Shown here one piece after another: positions 25,592 to 34,758 of a stretch of 52,957 bases of DNA. The translations under genes were made by a program, and so were the position numbers. A model generated the notes under the pieces. That model searched no databases and had not been told where the DNA came from. It worked only from the letters and a program-made list of their open reading frames with translations. Each line of letters begins with the position of its first letter. The stretch's first letter is position 1. The stretch comes from Caballeronia udeis (GTDB taxonomy: Bacteria; Pseudomonadota; Gammaproteobacteria; Burkholderiales; Burkholderiaceae): assembly GCF_001544555.2 (NCBI RefSeq), contig NZ_FCOK02000070.1, positions 1-52,957 of the forward strand. The letters run 5' to 3'.

Positions 25592-26818
25592 ATGTCGAAT
25601 GAACCGTATGTGATAGTCGGCGCGGGACACGCGGCGCGGCGCGCCGCGGAGACGCTGAGGCAGAAGGCGACGGATGTTCGCATCCTGATGGTCGGTGAGG
25701 AGCCGGATCTGCCCTACGACCGGCCCGTGCTCTCAAAGGATGCGCTGCTCAGCCACGAAGGCGAGCAGCGCGCATTTATCCGCAATGCCGATTGGTACCG
25801 GGAGCAGCGCATCGAGATGCTACTGGGAACGCGCGTCGCGGAAATCGACAGAGCGGCTCGACAGGTGCGTCTCGCCGACGGAGCGAGCATCGCCTACGAG
25901 CGCCTTCTGATCGCGACGGGCTCACGGGTGCGCCGCTTCGCCGGACCCGTGGAGGAGGGCGTTCAGGTGCATTACGTTAGGACGGTTGCGGACGCGCGCG
26001 GGCTTCGCGACGCGCTCCTGCCTGGTAAGCGAGTAGCGGTACTCGGCGGCGGTTTCATCGGGCTGGAAGTGGCGGCATCCGCAATCATGCGCGGTTGCGC
26101 GGTGACGTTGCTGGAACCGGCCGGCCGCCTGCTGCGGCGCTCGATGCCGGAAGCGATCGGCGCCTATCTGTTGGCGCTGCATGCGGGCCGCGGCGTGGAC
26201 ATGCGCCTCGGCGTCACACCAGCGGGCATACGCGTTGCGGCGGGAGGCGCTGTCGTTGATACGGATCGCGGCGAGGTGCCCGCGGATGTAGTGGTGGTCG
26301 GCATCGGCGTGCTGCCAAACAGTGAACTCGCGCAAGCCGCGGGACTTGCCGTCGAGAACGGCGTCGTGGTGGACTTGGAATGCCGAACCGCCGATCCCCT
26401 GATATTCGCCGCGGGCGAGGTCACGAATCACTTCAACGTAAGGCTCGGCCGGCACGTGCGCGTCGAGTCGTGGCAGGTGGCGGAAAATCAGCCGGCGGTC
26501 GCTGCAGCGAACATGCTTGGCGGCAAGCAAAGCTACGACGAAGTGCCGTGGCTCTGGTCGGACCATTACGATTGCAACGTGCAGACGCTTGGCCTCTTTG
26601 CCCCGCATCTGAACACTGTCATGCGTGGCGATCCGGCGAGCGGCACTTTCTGCCTGTTGGGGCTCGGCTTGGATGGTAAACTTGAAGCCGTGGCGGCGGT
26701 AAACTGCGGGCGCGACATTAGCGTGTTGCGCAGGCTTATGGTGGCGGGAAAAGCGCTCGATGTTGCGCGCCTTGCAGACCCCGCGATTGCGCTACGTACC
26801 ATGCTCGCAGTTGCGTAG
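25592..26818 (+). CDS. Ferredoxin-NAD(P)+ reductase of a Rieske oxygenase system
   Basis: A 408-residue FAD reductase of the BphA4/AndAa type, which moves electrons from NADH to a Rieske ferredoxin. The FAD motif is VIVGAGHAARRAAETLR (6-22), the NAD motif VAVLGGGFIGLEVAASA, and the mid-motif LLIATGSRVR. The second FAD motif reads FAAGEVTN where the usual residue is Asp (AAGDV). The C-terminal domain has VESWQVAENQP and PWLWSDHYDCNVQTLG, typical of oxygenase-coupled reductases. GAGCAGGTG precedes the ATG. Its likely partners are the Rieske oxygenase at 32581 and ferredoxin at 37854, though a 1.2-kb gene-free stretch and opposite-strand genes separate them. Confidence 0.9.
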   Translation: MSNEPYVIVGAGHAARRAAETLRQKATDVRILMVGEEPDLPYDRPVLSKDALLSHEGEQRAFIRNADWYREQRIEMLLGTRVAEIDRAARQVRLADGASIAYERLLIATGSRVRRFAGPVEEGVQVHYVRTVADARGLRDALLPGKRVAVLGGGFIGLEVAASAIMRGCAVTLLEPAGRLLRRSMPEAIGAYLLALHAGRGVDMRLGVTPAGIRVAAGGAVVDTDRGEVPADVVVVGIGVLPNSELAQAAGLAVENGVVVDLECRTADPLIFAAGEVTNHFNVRLGRHVRVESWQVAENQPAVAAANMLGGKQSYDEVPWLWSDHYDCNVQTLGLFAPHLNTVMRGDPASGTFCLLGLGLDGKLEAVAAVNCGRDISVLRRLMVAGKALDVARLADPAIALRTMLAVA

Positions 26819-27991
26819 CGACACAGCTGTCGATGGCATTGTTAGACTGCTGTGTTGGTCGCGTAAAATTTAGCGATGTGGAAGTCGCTGTTAGCGCTCC
26901 GAAGTGATGCCTCACAACTCTGCCCGCCCGCGCGTCGAGCTCGCCGGTCGCGACGTGGCACGCCGTCATCAGCGTGCCACGTATTCAATAGCGGCGTTCC
27001 GGCGGGTGATCTGTCGTGATCCCGCGCCTAACTGGTCCATCGCGTGTAGTTGCCGACGCCATCGATGCTTTGCACGTCGAAACAGGCACAGGTGATTGCG
27101 GGCGTGATGCGCGAGCGCATCGGCATGCCGTTCGCCAGGAAGTTGCACGAACAGCATTTAGGCTATGCGTAGCCGATGTTGGCGGCGCACAGCATCTCCT
27201 GACTAACGCCTGAAGTCGGCCCGGCTCGTTCGAGCGACCGGACTCGATACCTTCGCGCGATTGGTCGTCAGTTCGATCGGCTGGCAGAATGTGTCGCTCA
27301 TCATGGATTCCCGCCATGTTGGCGGATCATCGGGCGGATCGTACCAGCGTACTTAAAGTACCAGGTTCCTGATCCGGCGCATGCCCAATTTGCAGCGCTC
27401 CTGTTTTGCGGACGAGACTGGCAAATGCGTGCAATACGGCTTGCTGACCATGCCCGATGCCTTGGGCGAGATTGGCCACAACACGCTGGTGAGCGAGATT
27501 CAGCCTCGAGCGCTCGAGTGTGACTGAAATGGTTCCACGACTGCAGCGCCCGGCCTTGTAAATCCTACGCGGGCGACTCACTACAAACGGCTGAAGCCGA
27601 CGTCGCAAGGACGACGCTCGTTCATCACTTCGGCTCACGCGGTGCAGCGTGCGCACGGACTGTACGATCGAGCATCTGTCCCCGGCCTAACGTGATTTCT
27701 CGCGCCGCACAAGGTTCGTCTCGTCGAGCAACGCGGTTAGCATGGTGCCGTTCCGCTGGCGGGTGATATGAATTATGGGTGCCACAGGACGCCGCTCCCG
27801 AGCACTCGGTCGACCGCGACCTTTCACCAGCTAGTCCCCGGTACAATCATTTCCTGCGCGGCTAGGTCGCCCATGACATCGTCGGGCCCACCGCTGCCTT
27901 TTCATTTCGCCTCGCGCACGGCGCATTTGAGCGCGCTATCCCGTTAGCCTGGTTGTCACAGCTGATTGCCAGCCGCTTCGTAAGAGGCCGC
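26819..27991. other. 1.2-kb gene-free, degenerate stretch
   Basis: No frame has a recognisable family, start site or signal. The stretch lies inside an otherwise dense catabolic island and is probably decayed coding or mobile DNA. One plus-strand fragment near 27080-27172 reads like real protein (QVIAGVMRERIGMPFARKLH) before a stop, but I could not place it. A stem-loop lies at 26953-26982. Confidence 0.45.
26953..26982. repeat. 11-bp inverted repeat downstream of the reductase
   Basis: Perfect arms ACGTGGCACGC / GCGTGCCACGT (26953-26963, 26972-26982) with an eight-base loop, 134 bases after the reductase stop. There is no T-run. It may be a factor-dependent terminator or a protein site. Confidence 0.6.
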
Positions 27992-29008
27992 TCATCCACA
28001 GTGACAGATGCGTGAACCCGACGGGGCATGGCTCGCGAAGTCGAGCGAGCAGCCGTTTTGCGTGTTCCGTGCCTGCGAAGGATGCAGTCCGGTCGCGCAA
28101 TGATCGGATCGACCGACCTCGTCCTGCACGAGCCGAATGAAAGCCGCGCGCTGCGCGGTATCGTTCTCCCGGGCGTTGAACGCGAGCAGCACCTGACTCG
28201 TTGCTTCCGATTGGCTTTGCAAGTCGCGCCATGCCACGCCACTGACGGCAATTGCGCTCAGCGACGCGGGCAGGATCGTCACGCCGAGCCCAGCGGCAAC
28301 AAGGCCGAGAATGGTCGCCGCTTCCTTCGCCTCCTGGGAGATCTGTGGAAAGAAGCCGGCCTGCGTGCAGCATTGATAGATCTGCTCGTAGTAACCCGAA
28401 TGAGCGCCGCTCGCGCGCAACACGAACGGTTCCTTAGCAAGCATCTCGATGGGTATGGGTTGTTTTGATGCAGCGAGCGGATGGTCGGCATGCAGCACTA
28501 CCATCAATTTGTCGGTCATTACCAGGATCGTCTCGATGTCATCTGGCAGCGAGTTGGCCATGGGCCGCACGAAGCCGACGTCGAGTTCGCTGCTGCGCAA
28601 CGCGTCGATCACCGGCTCGGTCATTGAATACTCCAAATTCAGCCGCACTCCCGGCGATTCGCGGCGGAACGCGCGAATCGCGGCCGAAAACACGTGGGTG
28701 AACGGCGCCGTGGCGGTAAAGCCGATCCGCAGCACGCCGACTTCGCCCCGCCCCGCGCGCTTGGCCATATCGACCGCATGCGAAGCCTGCTGAACCACCG
28801 AGCGCGCCTCCTCGAGAAAGAGGCGGCCGGTATCTGTCAAGGCTACGTGACTGCGATTGCGCCGAAATAAAAGCGCACCGAGTTCGCGTTCAATCTCCTG
28901 CACATGCTGGCTCAGCGGTGGTTGGCTGATGTGCAATCGCCGTGCCGCTTTGGTGAAGCTCAACTCCTCAGCAACAGCGATGAAGTAGCGGAAATGCCGG
29001 AGTTCCAT
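27992..29008 (-). CDS. LysR-family regulator of the catabolic island (BenM/CatM type)
   Basis: A 338-residue LTTR. The N-terminus MELRHFRYFIAVAEELSFTKAARRL and HISQPPLSQHVQEIERELGA with LFRRNRSHVALTDTG is characteristic of the BenM/CatM/CbnR branch that controls aromatic degradation. The effector domain contains IGFTATAPFTHVFSAAIRAF and MTDKLMVVLHADHPLA. Relatives are near 290-310 residues; here the last about 35 residues are unlike the family and may be read-through into the degenerate region. It is followed upstream by the HpcH gene on the same strand. The palindrome at 30075-30095 is a candidate target. Confidence 0.92.
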   Translation of the reverse strand: MELRHFRYFIAVAEELSFTKAARRLHISQPPLSQHVQEIERELGALLFRRNRSHVALTDTGRLFLEEARSVVQQASHAVDMAKRAGRGEVGVLRIGFTATAPFTHVFSAAIRAFRRESPGVRLNLEYSMTEPVIDALRSSELDVGFVRPMANSLPDDIETILVMTDKLMVVLHADHPLAASKQPIPIEMLAKEPFVLRASGAHSGYYEQIYQCCTQAGFFPQISQEAKEAATILGLVAAGLGVTILPASLSAIAVSGVAWRDLQSQSEATSQVLLAFNARENDTAQRAAFIRLVQDEVGRSDHCATGLHPSQARNTQNGCSLDFASHAPSGSRICHCG

Positions 29009-29243
29009 GGTTCGCCTTTTAAGCAGTCAGTCCCCATTCCACGTCGTCAAGCGTCGAGCCGCGTGGGCCGGCCGGTGGACCAGGCGTGAGTGAGCTCGCG
29101 GCGAAGAGAATTCGGTCACCCTTGACATCGAGTGGTCTGAATTTCAGTGGCCTAACGACACCAGCACTGCTCCGGTCATGTCCTCAGGTAACAATCACCG
29201 CCTTTCGAAAGCGGGAAACGCATGTTGCACACTCGCCCCATCG

Positions 29244-29951
29244 TCACTTATCGATCGTGGCCAGTTCACGCATCACCTGCAGGCTTTCAGCCAGTAAGGG
29301 ATCCACGTGGTAGTAGAGCAATTGCGTACCGAGCGCGGCGTAGTGAGTGATGTCGCGCTTCGTCACCAGCGTACCCGCAACCTTGCCCGCCGCATGGATG
29401 CGGGCAATGACCCACTCGACCATGTCCAGTACCGGTTGAGGGCGCGTGCCCCCGGGCGGCACGCGCGGTGAATAGCCCATCGTGATCGAGAGGTCACCGG
29501 GGCCGATAAAGAAGACGTCGATGCCTTCCACGGCGAGGATCTCGTCGAGGTTGTGCACGGCCTCGGTGGTCTCGATCATGACGATGATCAGCTTCTCGGC
29601 AATTTCCTTGTCCGGGCAGTTGTAGCGCACCGTCGCGACTACCTCGCGGGCCTGTTGCGCTGTATTCACGAGCGGCACCATCAAGCCGTCCGCGCCGCAG
29701 TGCAGACAGCGCGCGAGCATTGAGTGCTCCTGATTTTGCGGCCGCGCAATCGTCCGTCCGCCGCTGAGCCGTGCACCCTTGGCCATCTGCTGCAATTGCT
29801 CGTAACTCGCCGTTCCGCTTTCGCAGTCCACGAAGATCAGATCGGCTCCCGCATTCGCCAGCGTCTCGGTCAGGGTCATCGAGACATGGCTAGGGTTCAG
29901 CATCACGACACTGCCACCTTGCGCTAGGCGCTTCTTCAAAGTCGAAATCAT
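29244..29951 (-). CDS. HpcH/HpaI aldolase-family protein with altered catalytic His
   Basis: A 235-residue class II pyruvate aldolase-family protein. Arg (RTIARPQ), the metal ligands Glu (MIETTEAV) and Asp (GPGDLSITMG) are in place. Where HpaI has the catalytic His in an EHG motif, this protein reads DCESGTAS, so the base is a Ser. It is also shorter than usual (250-265). It may have changed reaction, for example decarboxylation or lyase activity on another 2-oxo acid, or be inactive. It is divergent from a second, normal-looking HpcH gene and shares its promoter region. Confidence 0.88.
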   Translation of the reverse strand: MISTLKKRLAQGGSVVMLNPSHVSMTLTETLANAGADLIFVDCESGTASYEQLQQMAKGARLSGGRTIARPQNQEHSMLARCLHCGADGLMVPLVNTAQQAREVVATVRYNCPDKEIAEKLIIVMIETTEAVHNLDEILAVEGIDVFFIGPGDLSITMGYSPRVPPGGTRPQPVLDMVEWVIARIHAAGKVAGTLVTKRDITHYAALGTQLLYYHVDPLLAESLQVMRELATIDK

Positions 29952-30074
29952 TTCTCATCCCAAGTACGGTGTTAATCGGACCCGTTTCCCGTTCGAACGG
30001 CGTGAGGATATGCCTTCATATTTCGAACCACAAGCGCGGAATCACTAGTGAAAGGGGAATGTGATGCCGGGATT

Positions 30075-30095
30075 CTTATAGCTTTGTCCTATAAG
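30075..30095. promoter_or_regulatory. Palindromic LysR-type operator candidate
   Basis: CTTATAG and CTATAAG arms flank a 7-base spacer, a perfect dyad with the T-N11-A geometry of LTTR boxes and close in form to the ATAC-N7-GTAT sites of BenM/CatM. It sits about 124 bases from one aldolase start and 131 from the other, centrally in the divergent promoter. Proposed regulator: the LysR protein at 27992. No other perfect copy was noticed in the window. Confidence 0.55.
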
Positions 30096-30225
30096 AGCAG
30101 GCGCAATTCAGTATTGGAAGGGCATTTATGGCGGACGTATGGTTTGCCTACGGTCTGTCGGAATAGCAATGCCAGCATGCCGCGGGAGCCCGATCCATCG
30201 GGACAAGAGACAGGAGGACTGTAAG

Positions 30226-31026
30226 GTGACAACGGCAATCGAGTTGAGAAAGAGATGGGCTCGCGGCGAGACGGTATTCGGTGCGTGGGCGGCGTTGCCG
30301 TGCGCATTTGCTGCCGAATTGATGTGCGTTCCGGGCGTGGGATATGTGTGCATCGACCAGCAGCATGGGCTGGTCGATTATTCGGACATGGTAGGCATGC
30401 TGCGCGCCATCGAAGGCCGCGGCGTGGTGCCGTTGACCCGAGTTCCTGCGAATGAAAATTGGATGATCGGCAAGGCGCTCGATGCGGGTGCGCAAGGCGT
30501 GGTGGTGCCGATGGTTAACAACCGCAGCGAGGCGGCAGCAGCGGTGGCCGCATGCCGCTATGCGCCAGCAGGCGCCCGCTCGTTCGGGCCAGTACGCGCC
30601 TCCATGGTCCTGGATTCACGCGATGTCGCGGTGGTCGGCGACAGCATGCTGTGTTTCGTCATGGTGGAGACTCGCGATGCGGTGGAACGCATCGACGAGA
30701 TCGCAAGCACGCCGGGTCTCGACGGCATCTATGTCGGTCCCGCAGACCTCGCGCTCGGCCTCGGTTTGCCGCCTAACCTCGACAAGGAGGAGCCGGAGCA
30801 CGTCGCGGCGGTGGAGCGCGTCCTGCAGGCCTGCCAGAAGCATGGAATTGTCGCGGGTATTCAATGCGGCTCGGGCCGCGCGGCGCGCAAGTTCGCCGAC
30901 AAGGGCTTTCGGTTCGTCACGTTCGCCAAGGATTCGTCGCTGATTCCGTCCGCGATGGATAAAGAAATTACCGCCGCGTTCGGTGACTCAGCCGTTCAAG
31001 GCACCAAGCAAAGAGGTTACGCATAA
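30226..31026 (+). CDS. HpcH/HpaI aldolase-family protein
   Basis: A 266-residue 2-oxo-acid aldolase (class II, Mg or Mn) probably releasing pyruvate from a 4-hydroxy-2-oxo acid. The start is GTG at 30226, fixed by a perfect AGGAGG at 30212-30217. The catalytic set appears complete: His in DQQHG, Arg in LTRVP, Glu in VETRDAVE and Asp in GPADLALGLG. It ends directly before the MmgE/PrpD start (TAA then ATG), and leads the island's main operon. It differs strongly from the divergent paralogue. Confidence 0.92.
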   Translation: MTTAIELRKRWARGETVFGAWAALPCAFAAELMCVPGVGYVCIDQQHGLVDYSDMVGMLRAIEGRGVVPLTRVPANENWMIGKALDAGAQGVVVPMVNNRSEAAAAVAACRYAPAGARSFGPVRASMVLDSRDVAVVGDSMLCFVMVETRDAVERIDEIASTPGLDGIYVGPADLALGLGLPPNLDKEEPEHVAAVERVLQACQKHGIVAGIQCGSGRAARKFADKGFRFVTFAKDSSLIPSAMDKEITAAFGDSAVQGTKQRGYA

Positions 31027-32514
31027 ATGAGCTCGCGCCCGAATGAAGCATTCCGCGACGAAATCGCTGAATTGATCGCCTCGTATGTCGTCGGTGTATC
31101 GAAGCAACTCAATGCGCATACCGAGCGTGCGGCCAAGTGCGTGCTGATCGACGCCATGGCGGTGTCGGTCGGCGCACTGCGCCATCCGGCCGCCCAAAAG
31201 GCAAGGCAGCACGCCTATCGCTTCGCCGGCGCGACCGGTAGCGCCTTGATCTGGGGTACGAAGCAACGCACGAGTCCCGAACTCGCCTCGCTAACCAATG
31301 GGGTCCTGCTGCGCTGCTATGACTATAACGACTTCATGGTCGGCAAGCGCAACAGCGGGCATCCGAGCGACATGGTCGGCGGCGTGATCGCGGCGGCGGA
31401 GTGGGCCGGCGCATCGGGTGCGGAGCTTTTGTCGGCGCTTGCGGTCGGTTATGAACTGGTCGGCGCCGCGTTCGACGCGTTTTCCACCGCGCCCGGTGGC
31501 TGGGACTATACGAATCTGACCGCGATCGGCGCGACCGCTGCGATCGCGACCGTGCTCAAGCTTGATGAATCGCAAACGCGCGAAGCGCTGGCGATGACAG
31601 TGGTCCCGCACTTCGCCAGCGATGAAATCGAGTCGGGTGAACTCAACGCGCGAGGCGACCTGACAATGTGGAAGCGCTTCAACGGCAGCGATGCGGTGCG
31701 CAATGCGCTGCAGGCTTGCTTACTGGCATCCGTGGGCGTCGAAGGCGCGATTCGCCCGTTCGTCGGCAAGTGCGGCTTCGTGAAGAAGATGCAAAACACT
31801 TGGGATCCACTTGCGGTGTTGCGCGAGGTGCTCGTTACCGAACGGCCGCTTGCCCGCATCGGCCAAGCCATGATGAAGCGCTGGCCTGTCGGATCCGTAG
31901 CACAGAGCGCGATCCAGGCGACGCTCGATGCGCGCGCGCAGATCGGCGATATCGACCGTCTCAAAGAGATCCGGGTCTTTGCCGAGGAAGGCGCCTATGA
32001 ACATCTCGTGCAGATCCGCACGGCGCCATGGGAGCCAATTTCGCGTGAGACGGCGGATCACTCGCTGCCCTATATCGTCGCAGCAGCAGCGATAGATGGC
32101 TATGTGCACGTCGACAGCTTCAATCTCGGCACCGTATTGGACCCGCTGCGGCGCAAGTTCCTGAAAGACAAGATCAAGGTCAGTTCGGCGCCGGAACTCG
32201 GCACGCTGGCGGGTGGCAAGCTTGCGCGGGCCGCGGCCGGCTACCTGTCCCGGGTGGAAATGGAGACGCTCGACGGCCAGATCTTTCACGGCGCGCCGCG
32301 TCCATTCCCCGGACATCCCGACAATCCGTTCTCGGACAGCGACCTGCTTGCCAAGTTGAGCGAAAACGCGGCACCCTTAATTGGCAAGAGCCACGCCCAA
32401 CGCCTGGGTGATGCAATGCTGTCACTCGACCGGATGCCCGATCTCACCAGCCTGATGGAACTGCTTGCATTCGATGCTCCCGCTCAGGTCGACGTACCGC
32501 TCGCCGCCGAATGA
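31027..32514 (+). CDS. MmgE/PrpD-family protein (2-methylcitrate dehydratase-like)
   Basis: A 495-residue soluble protein of the MmgE/PrpD fold, whose characterised members dehydrate or isomerise tri- and dicarboxylates (2-methylcitrate, cis-aconitate, itaconate). The all-helical lid is at the N-terminus (to about 270), with the conserved active-site segment NSGHPSDMVGG and CVLIDAMAVSVGAL. The C-terminal alpha/beta lid holds IRVFAEEGAYEHLV. It begins at once after the aldolase stop, so both are cotranslated. In this pathway it could hydrate or dehydrate an intermediate before aldol cleavage; that is inference. Confidence 0.9.
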   Translation: MSSRPNEAFRDEIAELIASYVVGVSKQLNAHTERAAKCVLIDAMAVSVGALRHPAAQKARQHAYRFAGATGSALIWGTKQRTSPELASLTNGVLLRCYDYNDFMVGKRNSGHPSDMVGGVIAAAEWAGASGAELLSALAVGYELVGAAFDAFSTAPGGWDYTNLTAIGATAAIATVLKLDESQTREALAMTVVPHFASDEIESGELNARGDLTMWKRFNGSDAVRNALQACLLASVGVEGAIRPFVGKCGFVKKMQNTWDPLAVLREVLVTERPLARIGQAMMKRWPVGSVAQSAIQATLDARAQIGDIDRLKEIRVFAEEGAYEHLVQIRTAPWEPISRETADHSLPYIVAAAAIDGYVHVDSFNLGTVLDPLRRKFLKDKIKVSSAPELGTLAGGKLARAAAGYLSRVEMETLDGQIFHGAPRPFPGHPDNPFSDSDLLAKLSENAAPLIGKSHAQRLGDAMLSLDRMPDLTSLMELLAFDAPAQVDVPLAAE

Positions 32515-32519
32515 GACGC

Positions 32520-32541
32520 GCGCGCGTTGCCTAACGCGCGC
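32520..32541 (+). repeat. GC-rich intercistronic hairpin
   Basis: GCGCGCGTT (32520-32528) pairs with AACGCGCGC (32533-32541), loop GCCT, between the MmgE/PrpD stop and the Rieske oxygenase start. There is no T-run; a likely effect is partial termination or protection of mRNA ends, which would set different levels of the two genes. Confidence 0.55.
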
Positions 32542-32580
32542 CTGCTTACAGTCTGAAACGAATCGCAAAGGAGTTGACCG

Positions 32581-33864
32581 ATGACTACCGCAGAACAAAA
32601 TCGCCTGCTGACTCGCACAGGCCCTGGTACGCCAATGGGCGAAACCTTTCGCCGCTATTGGATCCCGGCGCTGCTCGCCGAGGAATTGCCGGAGCCGGAT
32701 TGCGCGCCGGTCCGGGTGCCGTTGCTTTCGGAGAAGCTGCTCGCCTTTCGAGATACCAGCGGCAAGATCGGCTTGATCAGCGAATTCTGTGCTCACCGCG
32801 GGGTGTCGCTATGGTTCGGCCGCAACGAGGAAACCGGCATTCGCTGTCCCTATCACGGCTGGAAGTACGACACCGACGGTCAATGCACGGAGGTGCCATC
32901 TGAGCCGGCGGAGAGCGGCTACTGCAAGAAAATCAAACTGACGTCATATCCGTGCATCGAGATGGGCGGGGTTATCTGGACCTACATGGGGCCGCCCGAA
33001 CTACAGCCGCCGCCCCCATCGTTTGAATGGGTCGGCTTGCCGGCATCGCATCGCTTCCTGTCCAAGCGGATCCAGGAAACGAACTATCTGCAGGCGATGG
33101 AGGGTGGGATCGATTCAAGCCACGTCTCGTTCTTGCACCGCGGCGAGCTCGACACCGATCCCTTGCACCGCGACACGGCCGGCGCAAAATACTCCCGCTC
33201 GACCAACACCACGTTCGACGTGGTCGAGTCCGGCGGTGGGCTGATCATCGGCGCGCGACGCGATGCGGATCCCGGCTTCAATTATTGGCGCATCACACAA
33301 TGGATTATGCCGTGGTACACACTGATTCCACCCTATGGCGGCGGCCACGCGCTGAACGGCCACGCCTGGGTGCCGATTGACGATGAAAACTGCACGGCAT
33401 GGAGCATGACGTTCCATCCCGTGCGGCCGCTCTCGGAGGAAGAAGTCTCGGCGATGACCAGCGGACGCGGGGTGCACGTGGACCTGATCCCCGGTACATT
33501 CCGTCCGGTAGCCAATCGCGACAACGACTACCTGATGAACCGCGAGGCCCAGAAGTCCGGGAGGCATTACAGCGGCATTGCCGGAATCGCCATCCAGGAT
33601 GCGTCGTTGCAGGAGAGCATGGGTGCCATTGCCGATCGGACAGTCGAGAATCTGGTGTCTACCGACAACGCCATCATTCTGGCCCGGCAGCGCCTTGCCG
33701 AGGCCATCAAGGCGGCGCAGCAGCAAAGCCCGGTGCCCGGTCTCACGCCCGAACAGCAACGGTTGCGCTCGGCATCTTTCGTGTTGCCTGTTGAGGGCAA
33801 TTTCCGCGCGACAATCGAGGATGCAGTCAGGGTCCGAGAAGGCGAAGCGCACGTTGCCGTATAG
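32581..33864 (+). CDS. Rieske non-heme iron oxygenase, phthalate 4,5-dioxygenase-like
   Basis: The oxygenase component, 427 residues. The Rieske [2Fe-2S] ligands are C70, H72, C89 and H92 (CAHRG ... CPYHGWKYD). The mononuclear iron site has bridging D178 and ligands H181 and H186 in the segment EGGIDSSHVSFLH. The N-terminus (EQNRLLTRTGPGTPMGETFRRYW) and QCTEVPSEPAES follow phthalate 4,5-dioxygenase and O-demethylase oxygenases. Most such enzymes use a single FMN/plant-ferredoxin reductase, whereas here a separate ferredoxin and FAD reductase are coded nearby. AAGGAG lies upstream. The substrate is probably an aromatic acid or ether; not determined. Confidence 0.92.
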   Translation: MTTAEQNRLLTRTGPGTPMGETFRRYWIPALLAEELPEPDCAPVRVPLLSEKLLAFRDTSGKIGLISEFCAHRGVSLWFGRNEETGIRCPYHGWKYDTDGQCTEVPSEPAESGYCKKIKLTSYPCIEMGGVIWTYMGPPELQPPPPSFEWVGLPASHRFLSKRIQETNYLQAMEGGIDSSHVSFLHRGELDTDPLHRDTAGAKYSRSTNTTFDVVESGGGLIIGARRDADPGFNYWRITQWIMPWYTLIPPYGGGHALNGHAWVPIDDENCTAWSMTFHPVRPLSEEEVSAMTSGRGVHVDLIPGTFRPVANRDNDYLMNREAQKSGRHYSGIAGIAIQDASLQESMGAIADRTVENLVSTDNAIILARQRLAEAIKAAQQQSPVPGLTPEQQRLRSASFVLPVEGNFRATIEDAVRVREGEAHVAV

Positions 33865-33924
33865 TGGTAGTGGGCGGTCGGGAGCGACGTCGGAATCGAG
33901 GCAATCGGTTTCCAGGAGAACAAT

Positions 33925-34758
33925 ATGACAGCCTTTCAGGACGGTATTTCCGCCCCGCCCAAAGCGCCAGCAACGACAATCCGTTCACGCCGGAACACGT
34001 TGTCGGCACGCGACCGGATGATGGGTCTGCTCGTGCCGCTTGCCTTGCTCGCGATCTGGGAGCTCGCCGCGCGGCTTGGCTGGATCGACGTGCGGTTCTT
34101 TCCGGCCCCAAGCAATGTCGCAAAGGCGATGGTCTCCTCAATGCGTTCAGGCGAGCTGCTCGTCAATACGAAGGCGACGCTGCAGCGCCTGCTGCTCGGC
34201 TTCGTACTGGGCGGCTTGCCGGGCTTGGCCGTGGGTATCCTGATGGGCGTCTACCGCCCGCTGCGGCTGATCTTCGATCCACTGATCGCCGCCACCTATC
34301 CGATTCCGAAGAGCGCGATCCTGCCGCTGATCCTACTGATCTTCGGGCTGGGGGAGTCGTCCAAGGTGGTGATGGTGGCGATTGGCGCCTTCTATCCCAT
34401 CGCCATCAATACCACCAGCGGCGTGCGCGAGATCAGCCCGATCTATTTTGATGTCGGACGCAATTTCAACGCGAGCCGCTGGGATATCTTTCGCACGGTC
34501 GCGCTGCCCGGAGCGCTGCCTTTCATCATGACCGGCGCGAAGCTTGGCGCGGGGCTCGGCCTGATCCTGATTTCCATCGCCGAGATGATGGGCGCGAAAA
34601 CTGGACTCGGCTACATGATCTGGAGCGCCTGGGAGACTTTCGACGTGGAGCAGATGTATGTCGGCTTGTTCGTGGTCTCGCTGATCGGCTATTTGCTGAC
34701 CGTTCTTTTCAACGAACTCGAGCGCCGCGTCGTGCCTTGGAAAGGGGCTTCTAAATGA
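33925..34758 (+). CDS. ABC transporter permease, NitT/TauT (SsuC) family
   Basis: A 277-residue inner-membrane permease with about six helices. The EAA-like cytoplasmic loop (DVGRNFNASRWDIFRTVALP) that contacts the ATPase is clear. CAGGAG precedes the ATG. The gene overlaps the ATPase by four bases (ATGA). Together with the ATPase and the substrate-binding protein at 38551 it makes a full importer of the nitrate/sulfonate/taurine type, whose Burkholderia members also include aromatic acid importers. Confidence 0.92.
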   Translation: MTAFQDGISAPPKAPATTIRSRRNTLSARDRMMGLLVPLALLAIWELAARLGWIDVRFFPAPSNVAKAMVSSMRSGELLVNTKATLQRLLLGFVLGGLPGLAVGILMGVYRPLRLIFDPLIAATYPIPKSAILPLILLIFGLGESSKVVMVAIGAFYPIAINTTSGVREISPIYFDVGRNFNASRWDIFRTVALPGALPFIMTGAKLGAGLGLILISIAEMMGAKTGLGYMIWSAWETFDVEQMYVGLFVVSLIGYLLTVLFNELERRVVPWKGASK

